Source: Asparagopsis taxiformis
Lineage: Eukaryota > Rhodophyta > Florideophyceae > Bonnemaisoniales > Bonnemaisoniaceae
Direction: 5' to 3'
Length of the DNA stretch: 64,000 bases
Assembly (NCBI GenBank): GCA_030407315.1
Contig: JALQPE010002815.1
Location: 38,146-102,145 of the forward strand
Shown: positions 1 to 9,156 of the stretch, piece after piece
Numbering within the stretch: the first letter of the stretch is position 1
How the letters are laid out: each line of letters begins with the position of its first letter
The notes under the pieces: model-generated
The model's database searches: none
Told to the model about the DNA's origin: nothing
What the model saw: the letters and a program-made list of their open reading frames with translations, nothing else
Program-made: the position numbers and the translations under genes

Positions 1-7
1 ACGAGGC

Positions 8-289
8 ATGATAAGAGCGTCGAGACTTGAATGGTTGGATAGTGCAGAATGTAGCTATCTCACCGCGACAGCGTCAGGCGCTATTCGTGTGCTCGGTGGT
101 ATCTCCATCATTGACTGCTTGAGAAATGGAATGCTGTTGCTCGGCGATCGTGTATTTTACAATGAAGACAGCGGCGCCGGTTATATATTCCGAGTTAATG
201 AAGACGGAAATCACTCTGTTAAAAGGGATAACCTCGGCAGAATGCAAAGCAACTATCAAGTCGTTACCGAAACTGGACTGGTAACTTGA
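8..289 (+). CDS. unrecognised ORF, possibly the 3' end of a gene
   Basis: The frame is open from the window edge through an ATG at 8 to a TGA at 287-289, so the true start may lie outside the window. The 93 residues are of mixed composition (a run around NGMLLLGDRVFYNEDSGAG) and do not look like low-complexity read-through. I do not recognise the family. The glycine-rich run followed by FRVNEDG faintly recalls small beta-rich domains such as RAMA, but that is a guess. The GC content is lower than in the retroelement sequence that follows, so it may be a host gene fragment. Confidence 0.3.
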   Translation: MIRASRLEWLDSAECSYLTATASGAIRVLGGISIIDCLRNGMLLLGDRVFYNEDSGAGYIFRVNEDGNHSVKRDNLGRMQSNYQVVTETGLVT

Positions 290-1525
290 TTTGAGTGGTG
301 CTGCAGAGGTCAACGTGATTTAATCGGAGCGTCCAGCAACAGCGCGGCTAGTGTCGTCCAAGAAATCCTTGTTCCCGCTACATGTAGCTTTCGATCATTC
401 CTGGTTTCTTCGCCACAGTAATGATTCCAGAATACTGTAAAGCTGGGAACTGTATTATCTGACAAAAAAAATACAGACGCTTCCGCGCCAGTAGATTACG
501 TACTATTTAGTTGTAATGTGTCCTCTTTTTTCTGTCCGTTCCCGATACCGTATTTATCGGACATTATATAGACTGGTGGCGGCGCGACAAGCTTACAAAA
601 TTTTGTAAAATCCGGACTCCCATATTTTATTCCGCAAAGGTCCTACGACACGGCCCTCCCCTCAGGCCGACGCCCGGTGGAGGCAAAATTGGCCCGCTCC
701 AGCACATAAAACCTGACCCTTCACTGATCATGCCGAATCCCCGCCTGGCACCGCTGACCGACACCCCATTCGACTCCATCGCGCAGATCTTCCCTGCGTA
801 CGTCCGTCCCCGTCCAGCTGACGTCCGGCCATCCTCGCGTCGAGACGCTGCTTTTGTAGTTCCCTCTGTCCGCCGGGGACGTAATGGCCGACCGCCTTGG
901 ATGGCTCCGACGAACCAGACTGCGAAGTGATCCACTGGGGGAAGGGCACCGCGGAAGGATATTGCAGCCGAAGCAGCCAGTCGCCCGTTGTCGCACCGCG
1001 TCGATCGCACTCCAGTAACGCATACCAGTCTCGAAAACAAGCACATTGAACAAAAAGAAGGGTGCCATTGTTCCTACAGTACCGAATGAGATCGACTTGG
1101 AAGACTCCCAGAATTCACGACACCAGCAAACTCTTTGGGATTGCTCGGTGTGGGACTCGTCCCGTATTGCGCTGCGAGCGGTCGCGGGAGGGATAATTCC
1201 AGGCGTCTGGAATGGGCGCCAGGAGGGGTCGCTTAAGCGGTACGCTCGAGAGCGTGAGTGGGTGCTCGATAGGGAATCAGCCGCGAAGAGCCGCGTTGGG
1301 AATCAATGGCCGCGGTGACGTGGCAAGGCAATTGTCGCCCAAGGGCGAATGGGCGCGTGCCGCCTTGCATTGGCACCGGGCCACATTGCTTGCGCGGGAC
1401 CCTTCGGCACGCGTGCAACGGGTAGCGATATAGGCGCGATTAGTCACACACGTGTGCGAGCGGGAGGATTCTCCCGTTACAGTTGTGCACGTGTACGTTA
1501 CGGCTAGCCGTTTCTACTAGTTACA
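290..1525. other. no convincing gene; possible LTR edge near 650
   Basis: I see no credible coding region here. At 641-660 the bases TACGACACGGCCCTCCCC resemble the LTR/polypurine junction of Gy-1 (around 5081). A TATA-like CACATAAAACC follows at about 702-712. This would fit the 3' end of another minus-oriented Ty3/gypsy element whose body has decayed, but I could not find its other LTR. The short ORFs at 730-1433 overlap on both strands and look like GC-rich shadows. Confidence 0.3.
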
Positions 1526-1660
1526 CGTAGCAACGTAGCAACGTAGCAACGTAGCAACGTAGCAACGTAGCAACGTAGCAACGTAGCAACGTAGCAACGT
1601 AGCAACGTAGCAACGTAGCAACGTAGCAACGTAGCAACGTAGCAACGTAGCAACGTAGCA
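1526..1660. repeat. tandem repeat, 8-bp unit CGTAGCAA, about 17 copies
   Basis: The unit CGTAGCAA repeats almost perfectly head to tail for about 135 bp. Because 8 is not a multiple of 3, the array reads as a 24-nt periodic peptide on the minus strand, which explains the spurious repetitive ORFs there. It lies just upstream of the antisense-ORF relic. Confidence 0.9.
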
Positions 1661-2555
1661 GCTTACTCTGTAAGGCCCCTGGGCCGCATAAAAACCCCCA
1701 CAAGGTCCATTGGACGCCGGACCGGGACCATTGGTCCCGGTCCGGCCCCGGCAGTCTCGTTGACCATTTAAGGTCAACGGACTGACCACTAAGCTACAAT
1801 AAAGGCAGATCGTCTCGGTTCCAAATCTTTCGACCGTGGTCGTTTAACTTACAACTAAACGGCGGCGGCAATTCCTTCGCAGGATACCAGCCGCTCCGTT
1901 TCGATCTCCAATTGGGGATCGCTCGCACATTTCCCCAATTGCCCGCCGCGAGCCTCCTCCGGCGGGAGTGCACGTGGATTGCCCTAGGGCATTTCGTCTC
2001 CGCGGTAGTGGACCACCTTCCCGCTTCTTTTAACGACGTCAGGCGACCGGGAGTGGCCTTCCGCCCACCGGGACAAGGCTACCGACTGGGAGCGCTGTCG
2101 GTTCGGCACTCCCAGCCGGTCAACCGAGCTAACGCCCGTGGGCTTCTCAATCGGTCTCGACCGCAGCCGCCGGCGGTATCACAGTTGCGGAATCCGTCGT
2201 GTGGGCAGCCACGCGTGGAGGCGACCACAATTCCCCGCGGGGATCCATCGCGCTAAGTGCCTAGTTAACCCTTAAGTGGGTTGAGGACGGCCACGGCCGA
2301 TAGATCCCTCCGGCAGGTTAGATCCAGCCGCCCCGGACCCCGCTCTACCACCCGCTACCGGGTTGGGAGACAGGTGTCCGGGCTCCGAGGGATCGATCCA
2401 CCCGACACCGCCCTCGGGCTACTAGGATCGCACGAGGCACCAGCCTCGTGGAATCGTCGCTCTCACTCGTGAGTTCGAAGCCTTATCCCTATCCTCTAAT
2501 CCTCCTCGGAGGTATAATCTATCTACAAGGGCTAAGGTCCTACACTCAGGTCGCA
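1661..2555 (+). other. leader of the decayed antisense-ORF relic; TATA-like site near 1688
   Basis: The segment CTGGGCCGCATAAAAACCC at about 1679-1697 resembles the TATA region upstream of the Gy-2 antisense ORF (CTGGGCCGC at 32772-32780, then TATAAAAG at 32787). A poly(A)-signal-like AATAAAG lies at about 1798. The open stretch at 2281-2472 contains RYRVG in a basic context, where the intact homologue has the H3-like RYRPG. The match is too weak to claim an H3 tail here. The rest shows no coding signal. Confidence 0.3.
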
Positions 2556-3768
2556 CGGACGTTCGTCGCATCACTAAGAAACAAGCTCAGATTGGGCGTC
2601 CGGTAACGTGGAAGATAGACAGAGGGCGAATCGGCGGCTAGCGCTACTCGAATAGTGTCTCCAGAGCTCAGCTTCAACTGCTGTTTGGGTTACAAATTGG
2701 GAGCTTCACTGAAGCGGAGGAGTGTTCGGTTCTCACTGTCTAGGTGTGCCTCCGGCTATGTCTCACTGAGTCGTTTGGTGATCAGCATGTATACGGTGAG
2801 AGTGATGCCAACGAACCTTGGATAATCAAAGCCATCTGGTTCTCGACCGGCGCAGGTGACGAAGAAGAGGGTCGTTACTATGATCGGTAAGAATGTCGGC
2901 CCGGAGAGAAGGAAGATCCGATCGGCATCATAGACCTCTACACCATGACCTTCCGAAGAGAGTTTTTTTCGGACTTTGATAAAGGGGATCGTGCTCAAGC
3001 CGGCGCTACAGTAGTCGACGACGTTCCTTCTCGCGTAGGCCTCGTGCACGAGTACGACCACTGGTGCTCGAAAAATACTGGTATCCCGCTCCAGGTCAAT
3101 GAGGTAATGTCTCGGCCCCTGCCGTCCAAAGCAGAGCATTTCTTCGTCCGGTCAAAGGTCGTACCGATCCAAGACTTCCATGATTCTTGCATTCGAACCG
3201 CCGGGGCGAATGATATTGCCATCGTACATGGCAGGGCCGCTGCCAAGAATTTATTCCATGAGGAGGCCAAGCGGGACAAGGAGTGGCTTGCTATAGAGGG
3301 ATACCGCCCTAGAGTGAAGAGATTTAAGAACCTAGATCAAGCTCAGCAGGGTCGCCACAAGGTGCTCATCGGATGGGAGAAGCTCGAAAAGCCATACCAG
3401 AGAGACAGGGATGTCATCGTCGCTCAGCAGTGGGGTTGATTGCAGACCACTCTCCGGCATCCCCAGTTCCGCGGAACGTTCCTCATGAAGATCTTGGACA
3501 AGGAGGGCTTCGGGCACGTCATCTGAATCGACTCTTCTTCGGATCCGATATTGATCTACGACTGCGTTGAGTTTTGCGCCATGAGGCTCACGAAAGAATC
3601 CCTAGCCCTTCGCTGTAGCACCGGTAATGGTGAAGACTTCAAGGCTATTTCGGAACTGAGCTTCATCAATCGTCACGGTGCAACTCGGGATGCCAAGAGG
3701 GCGAAGCGCAGTCGAGAGGGAGCGAAGAAGAAGTCGGCCTCGAAGGGGAATGCTTCCGACCAAATTTA
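2556..3768 (+). pseudogene. decayed homologue of the Gy-2 antisense ORF
   Basis: Fragments in shifting frames follow the same order as the Gy-2 antisense protein (33056-34515). About 2570 reads VRRITKK against IRRSSDH. About 2706 reads SVLTV-stop-VCLRLCLTES against AISILTAEMACRLGLTES. 2766-2890 reads ESFGDQHVYGESDANEPWII against ESHGDTEKYAECPDDTDWII. 2925-2955 reads GIIDLYTMTFRR against HRIDLYTMVFRQ. 3130-3240 reads HFFVRSKVVPIQDF against HFFVGTPRNRVVVPV-stop-DF, and the final KRAKRSREGAKKK matches a basic tail. Several frameshifts and stops make it a pseudogene. It shows that the Gy-2 antisense ORF belongs to a wider, protein-conserved family and that the 33770-33918 segment was once coding. 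The longest surviving piece is 2945-3439. Confidence 0.7.
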
Positions 3769-3800
3769 GGTTGCGGCTAGCTCAACTGGCACATCCGGCG

Positions 3801-4089
3801 TGTAGTATACGTGGCCAATTCGAAAATGGCAAATATTTACAATTTCCGCGGAATTCTAATTTCGGCGGACACGACCGGCGACAGCAATGTACGAGCATTG
3901 CTGGCGCAAGCGCGCGCGCAATCGGCACACGTCTGCAGCGAACGAACGGGCACGCGGCCAACGGACCAACGGGTCCACACGCGCGACCCACAAGGTCCTT
4001 TCCCATTCGGGGACGTTACGAACAGTGTTTAAACTGTAATGCGATGCCATCGTGGCTAAATAGGTATTGGCAACGTGCCGGGAGGGAAA
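3801..4089 (+). repeat. family C LTR, left part (interrupted)
   Basis: The sequence starts at TGTAGTATACGTGG and matches, in inverse orientation, 60110-60397. It continues after the nested insertions at 17237-17597, giving an LTR of about 645 bp against about 630 bp for the copy at 59768-60397. The last five bases, GGAAA (4085-4089), are the target duplication of the solo LTR inserted here. I found no matching duplication around the whole family C LTR. Confidence 0.75.
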
Positions 4090-4398
4090 TGTCATACGGC
4101 CTGGCGGTCCTCGCAATCTGAGCTGTGTCGCTTCCCTATTGGGTACCCACTTAAGGGATGTGCCAATCACAAGGCACCAGCCAACTTGGCGTGTTTCCTG
4201 TAATTGGGACTAGCGTAAGGCTGTAAATACCCTACTCGGGCCTATCGGCCCCGGCCAAAACCCCACAGGGGACAAATTTCTAACTTAAGCTGGCCATCTG
4301 TACATTACAATATAAGCCTAACTGGCAATAACCTCGCGGGTAGGCGAGTGCCGTTAACTGGGCTCTCGTTGGTCAATAACTGGATATTTATTCCCAAC
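4090..4398 (+). repeat. older solo LTR of the Gy-1 family, left part
   Basis: Starts TGTCATACGGCCTGGCGG and is a diverged copy of the Gy-1 LTR in the opposite orientation. It resumes at 16863 and ends CTACCTGCTACA at 17236. Flanking GGAAA (4085-4089 and 17237-17241) is a 5-bp target duplication, so this is a genuine solo LTR. Gy-1 later inserted into it. Confidence 0.85.
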
Positions 4399-5081
4399 TG
4401 TAGCAGGTAGAAAATCCGCTAGAGCGGCAAACCACCCGACAGGTGTCCCGAGCCTCGGTAGAGGAAGTGGTAGAGCAGATGAACCTTATAGGTACCCAGC
4501 GGGTAGTCTCGTAAGAGAGAAGGGATCGCTACCCGGAGGGGGTTGTGCGATTATAGCGCTCACGCGAGATGCGTATTAATGGAGCAAGATGACGTAATCC
4601 GTCGAGCTGTTGGCTAACCCTAAGGTTTTCCCGGAGAGGGGTTGAACAATAGGTATGCGAACACTGTTCCTGTGGGTCGTAATTCCACTTGAGTTTACGT
4701 TACTCTAGAAACCGTGCCTACTGGCTATTCCAGTGGCAGTTTTATACTAAGTCTACTGTAAGCTAGGGTTAGTGGTTAGGAATAAATATCCAGTTAGTGA
4801 CCAATCAGAACCCAATTACTGGCGCTCGCCTACCCGCGAGGTCATTGCCAATAGGCTTACATTGTAATGTATGGCTGATCAGCCTAAGTTAAAATTTGCC
4901 CCTTGTGGGGTCTTGGCCGGGGCCGATAGGCCCGGGTGGGGTTATTTGTCAGCCTTAGCTGGTCCTAAGTATAGGAAACACGCCAGTTGGCTGGTGCCTT
5001 CTGATTGGCACATCCCGTAAGTGGGTACCCAATAGGGAAGCGACACGGCTCGATCAGCGAGGACCGCCAGGCGGTACGACA
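4399..5081 (-). repeat. Gy-1 3' LTR
   Basis: On the minus strand it starts TGTCGTACC and ends CTACCTGCTACA. It is the same length as the copy at 16175-16857 and nearly identical. The adjacent polypurine tract on the body side marks this as the 3' LTR. Confidence 0.95.
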
Positions 5082-5094
5082 CGGCCCCCTCCTG
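5082..5094 (-). other. Gy-1 polypurine tract
   Basis: On the minus strand the bases AGGAGGGGGCCG directly precede the 3' LTR start TGTCGTACC. This is the expected site and composition for plus-strand priming in LTR retrotransposons. Confidence 0.8.
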
Positions 5095-5581
5095 AGAGAT
5101 TTGTCGTCCCGACAAAATTTGATCAAATAAAATTACAATTTTTGGCTGTGGCCGTTGCATTGTGCAATTCAAAATTTTCCCGCGCGCGGCGCGTGCACAC
5201 TAAATGTGTTGTCCATCCGACTCTTCCCGAGTTCCGCCCGACCGTTTCCTATTGGAATCAATACCTGTTTCAGGTCCATCATCGCCCTAACGCAACACAG
5301 CGTATTCACCCCTTCGGTGTCCAACTGCGTCCACGCATTCGCGTCCTTTCCATTATCCCTCAAAGGGTTTTTGCGTCCATCTGCTAAATAATTAGCCGCG
5401 TGATCGCACGAGCGGTGCCAATTCGAGGCTTGCATTCGCCGTTTCGGCCCATTGCCTCGCGATCCCCCTTCCTGGGTTGAATAGCGCAGCTCCCTCCCGG
5501 AGACTTAAGCCAATAGGCCACTTGTTCGTCCCGCTTCAGGGTTTTTATCAACGTCCGTCATCGCCTCTACTGGCTTTTAGG

Positions 5582-8500
5582 ATGACCCCTCGTGCTCCGA
5601 TTCAATTCGAATCCTCTGAAGAGGAAGGAGACAATATGGGTTCGCCCAACCGTCCTACCACACGCTCCAGCGTTCGCCGTCCCACGACGCGCCACCAGGC
5701 TTCCTCCTCCCGCACCGGGGTTCCGCCTACACCGGCTAAGTCTTCGTCGACTTCAGCGCCACGCGTGCCGTCAGCCACCGCGGCTCAATCGCAAACGCGA
5801 ACGCGTTCGACTGCCGCCAAAGGCACCGCTGATCCAGCGTCGCCTGCTGGCAAGGTTGTGAGTGCGCAAGCGCGTTCCGAAGAGACGGTCCCCCCTACCA
5901 GGGCAAGCGCACAAGAGCGCGACTCTGTTCCGGCTGAATCGCCTGCTTCCCCGAAGCCTTCCACCCCAGTGGCAAGTGTCAAACCGTCATCGGTTAATCC
6001 GCCGTCACGCGAAGGTGAGTCATCGAAGGCCGCCGGCCCGTCCCCAAAGGGAGCCATGCCGGCCGACACCGAGGAGGTGATAGAAGTCGTCGCCGAGGGA
6101 GGCGCTACGCCCAGGCCAACAAGGCAGCCGAACGTCAGGCCTTCGCCAAGTTCGCGTCCGATTACTTCTCGTCCTTCCGCCCCGGCGGCTCGTACCTCTT
6201 CTGGTCATGACGCTTCAGCGAATCCCTATGAGGACTATGGCCGCCGCAACCAACAGATACTGGCGGACGCTCGAAAGCGTAGGGAAGAAGAATTGCGCCG
6301 CGAGGCTGCTCGAGCAGAAGCCGAGAAGGCTGCAGCCGAAAAGGCTAATGCTCAACCTGTCGAGAAGGTCATAGACCCATATGCCTCTACTGGCAGAGTT
6401 ACCCGAAGTGGGTCTGGTGCGGCTGCCGCCGATGCCTCTGTAGGCGTAAGACCGTCGGGCACCGCCTTGGTTGACCCTTACGCGGTTGCGTCTGCTCCAG
6501 CACCAGCTGTTCCGTCACACGACACTCCCCCTCGGGCACCTAAGCCGACTGCCAATTGGCGCTCCATGGGAGAATTTTACCCAGCCAATGCTGATGAACT
6601 GGTGGTATTCGATTCGCAAGCCTTGCCTTTCAGGCGTGAGCTCGCCGCTCCTTGGGAACACTACCCGTTTGCGCGACTCCCTCGTAGGGACTTTACGGAT
6701 CGCCCGAGAAGCGAGTTACGTCGCGATATGCTTCTCATGAGCTCCCTCCGGGGTCAAAACCATCAGGTTCAAAACGAATGTTGGTCGGCGTATGCCCGTC
6801 TCCCCTCGAGTCGCCCTATGCGTCACTTCCGTGTCCCCCATACGCTATGCAGCGACAGGACTTTCCTGCTCCATCCCGGAGATGCGCTGTACGTCGAACG
6901 TATGAATCGTCGCTTGTTCCAGGAAGGATCGTACCAAGGCTCCGTAGCGGATCTACCGATGGTTCGGTCACGCTGGTTTGCGTACCCTCCACGTCCCGAT
7001 ACGGGTAGCTACGAGCATCATATGCGTTTGCACGCTAGGGTTACTTCCCGAAGGATGGGACGTCAGGTGACGGCGAATGATTATCGCGTGTTCGCGCACC
7101 GTCATGGTAGCTCTGCTGAGCCGGTCACTAGACCCATGAAGGTAGCTAGGGAAGCTTTGGACCCGCTATGGGATGATCCCACTTGGGAAGGCAAGTCATC
7201 TCCACCGATGTGTTTGCCCGTTGCCGACCCTCCGTCGCTGGTGTATTTCCACAATTCCGCTCTTCGCGACGCGCCCGAATGGCGAATGGACAGGTTCCGA
7301 TCGTACCTCGAGTTGGAGAGGGATATCCTTATAGGGATCGAGTTGGCTCGTACCGCCGAGACGCGGGGCTTTGTGCCGGTGATGGCGGAGGAACTCCTCA
7401 ATAGGGTGAGCAGTACTTGGTACGATATCCCGAAGGTTCCGGTGTCGGACGTGGTCCCCTATAGTCGGGAGTTACCTGGTTCGGTAGTGCGTCGGTTGCT
7501 GAAGGTGGCCCTTGGGGGTGATGATTATCCGCAGGAATTGGTCAGTACCAACATCACGGGAGTGGCACCGGAGAAGGTGGTTATCTACAGGACTGTTGAC
7601 TTGCCGGTGAGGGCGTTACGTATTAACGTGTTAAACCATCGAGATGGTACAGTCGCAGAGCTGCCGCCTTATCGCAGAGATGGTGAGTTCACCGAAGATG
7701 GGTATTACGGCGTGGAGCCTGACAGGTATTCCGACGGTCACCCCGACTCTTACAAATATCAGCCTGTTGGCGAGGCATTTGTGCCGCGTCCGTGGTGGAC
7801 GGCCGCCGAGGCGGGAGGCCCAGCTGGGCGTTCGCCTTACGCAGGACGGAGCTTCGCTCCTGTTGCTTCCTTACCACCCAGTGGTGCTGATGACTTGTAC
7901 GAAAGTCAGGTCCCGATGACCGTCGCGCCTACCGCGCCAACCCCTCAGCCTACAGCTGCCCCTTCATCCCAAGTGGGTCCCGCCATGGAGGCGCTTCTGA
8001 CATCCGACCAAGGCTCTGAGCCATCCGTGAACGGTGATGATGTAGTCACGCGTCAGCCTCCTGCTGTTGATATCCTACGTGGGGAATTGTCGAGTCGCGA
8101 ATTGCTATCGATTCCGCATGTGCGGCGGTTGGCCGATGATCTCGGGGATGGTACGGTGGCTTCCATTTTTGCCTCTGCCAATGGGCGTTACATCGTAAGA
8201 TCCGCGTTGGATGGACTCGCATTGTCGTGCATTACGTTAGCTGCTCGCTATAAGCAAGGACGCGAACAGCGTAACATCGCCCGAGAGCGTCGCCGCACAG
8301 CGGATAGGGAGGTTGAGGCCGCACGCCTGGAGGCAGCAGAATTGCGAACCCGGGTTGGGGAATTAGAAGGTGAGTTGGAGGACGCTAGGCGTCTACTGCA
8401 GCAAGCAGTTATTCCCGAAGAGGGTGGCGAGGAGGCCGTTCAGCCTGGTTACTCGCGTCGTCGCGCTAGGTCTCCCGATGAGGGTCTTCCCGAACGCAAC

Positions 8501-8848
8501 GTGCGTACTCGTCTTCATTCCCCCGTGGGTGCTGCGGATGCTAGTAATCCTTTACTTGCGCGTCTTGATGCCCGGTTAGGGTCGCCTGAGTCGCCAGATG
8601 TTTCTCCGCCTCCCGCGTCCATCCCAGCAGTTGGGTTATCCGCCTCTGCGGTTGCGTCTTCGCATGGCCCTGTGCCTGCCCGTCGTCGGGGTTCTAGTGC
8701 AGTTCCGCAACGCGGTTTGCGTCGTAATCCTACCTTCACAAGGGTTGCACCCCGCCATCCTCGTCCTTCGACGAATGTACGCGCTCCTGCCCCTACGGCA
8801 CCGTCTGCCTCTCATCGGCCTCGGCCTTCTAGCCATTATCGTCGCTAA
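5582..8848 (+). CDS. Gy-1 antisense ORF, 1088-aa protein of unknown function
   Basis: This ORF runs antisense to gag-pol, between pol and the 3' LTR. The frame is open from 5477 (TTG); the first ATG is at 5582. Residues 1 to about 220 are Ser/Thr/Pro/Arg-rich and look disordered. A charged, probably coiled-coil Arg/Glu/Ala stretch follows (near YEDYGRRNQQILADARKRR). A central region rich in Trp, Tyr, Arg and Pro contains FRVPHTLCSDRTFLLHPGDA and looks folded. A second coiled coil (RERRRTADREVEAARLEAAE) leads to a basic Ser/Pro/Arg tail. The central part is homologous to the relic at 61.5-62.4 kb, with pairs such as GDALYVERM/NDAIYVDRM, ANDYRVFAHRHGSS/ADDYRVSHASARGSS and YFHNSALRDAP/YFTDAVKDAP. 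That argues for selection on the protein. A nuclear or nucleic-acid-associated role is suggested only by its basic character. Confidence 0.8.
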   Translation: MTPRAPIQFESSEEEGDNMGSPNRPTTRSSVRRPTTRHQASSSRTGVPPTPAKSSSTSAPRVPSATAAQSQTRTRSTAAKGTADPASPAGKVVSAQARSEETVPPTRASAQERDSVPAESPASPKPSTPVASVKPSSVNPPSREGESSKAAGPSPKGAMPADTEEVIEVVAEGGATPRPTRQPNVRPSPSSRPITSRPSAPAARTSSGHDASANPYEDYGRRNQQILADARKRREEELRREAARAEAEKAAAEKANAQPVEKVIDPYASTGRVTRSGSGAAAADASVGVRPSGTALVDPYAVASAPAPAVPSHDTPPRAPKPTANWRSMGEFYPANADELVVFDSQALPFRRELAAPWEHYPFARLPRRDFTDRPRSELRRDMLLMSSLRGQNHQVQNECWSAYARLPSSRPMRHFRVPHTLCSDRTFLLHPGDALYVERMNRRLFQEGSYQGSVADLPMVRSRWFAYPPRPDTGSYEHHMRLHARVTSRRMGRQVTANDYRVFAHRHGSSAEPVTRPMKVAREALDPLWDDPTWEGKSSPPMCLPVADPPSLVYFHNSALRDAPEWRMDRFRSYLELERDILIGIELARTAETRGFVPVMAEELLNRVSSTWYDIPKVPVSDVVPYSRELPGSVVRRLLKVALGGDDYPQELVSTNITGVAPEKVVIYRTVDLPVRALRINVLNHRDGTVAELPPYRRDGEFTEDGYYGVEPDRYSDGHPDSYKYQPVGEAFVPRPWWTAAEAGGPAGRSPYAGRSFAPVASLPPSGADDLYESQVPMTVAPTAPTPQPTAAPSSQVGPAMEALLTSDQGSEPSVNGDDVVTRQPPAVDILRGELSSRELLSIPHVRRLADDLGDGTVASIFASANGRYIVRSALDGLALSCITLAARYKQGREQRNIARERRRTADREVEAARLEAAELRTRVGELEGELEDARRLLQQAVIPEEGGEEAVQPGYSRRRARSPDEGLPERNVRTRLHSPVGAADASNPLLARLDARLGSPESPDVSPPPASIPAVGLSASAVASSHGPVPARRRGSSAVPQRGLRRNPTFTRVAPRHPRPSTNVRAPAPTAPSASHRPRPSSHYRR

Positions 8849-9156
8849 GGACTGGCAATTGCCTTTGGGAGAATAACCTCTAACGGTAGTTTGAACACGC
8901 TTTTGCGTTGCGCCATTGTTCATCAGGTAGTCCTGAGGCACCTCTGAGGTACATTAAAGATGCATCATCACGCTGACGTGCGGATTTGTTTGTTGAAACC
9001 CTTTTTTGGTCATTTTTTTTCATTTCCTGAAATCTAAATTTCCACAGTGGCTCCGGTTGGCGGTGATAAAGTGCGCCCTTTTTGGCTTGACCCTCCGAGG
9101 TTTGGTAGCTCCACCCAGTGGGTACCTTGTTAGGTTCTTATCCCTGTGGGGTTACT
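8849..9156. other. spacer between convergent antisense ORF and pol
   Basis: The two Gy-1 transcription units converge on this 308-bp gap. It has no ORF of interest. It holds AT-rich stretches (ACATTAAAGATG near 8950, TCATTTTTTTTCATTTCC near 9009) that could serve 3'-end formation, but no clear AATAAA signal. Confidence 0.5.

Noticed and set aside
9..1500. Full retroelement between 290 and 1500
   Set aside because: Only a possible LTR/polypurine junction near 650 supports it; no second LTR or coding homology was found.
1526..1660. CRISPR-like array
   Set aside because: The units are contiguous 8-mers without spacers; there are no cas genes and the sequence is eukaryotic.
1517..1789. Repetitive minus-strand ORFs with LLRCYVAT-type peptides
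   Set aside because: They are translations of the 8-bp tandem repeat, not a gene.
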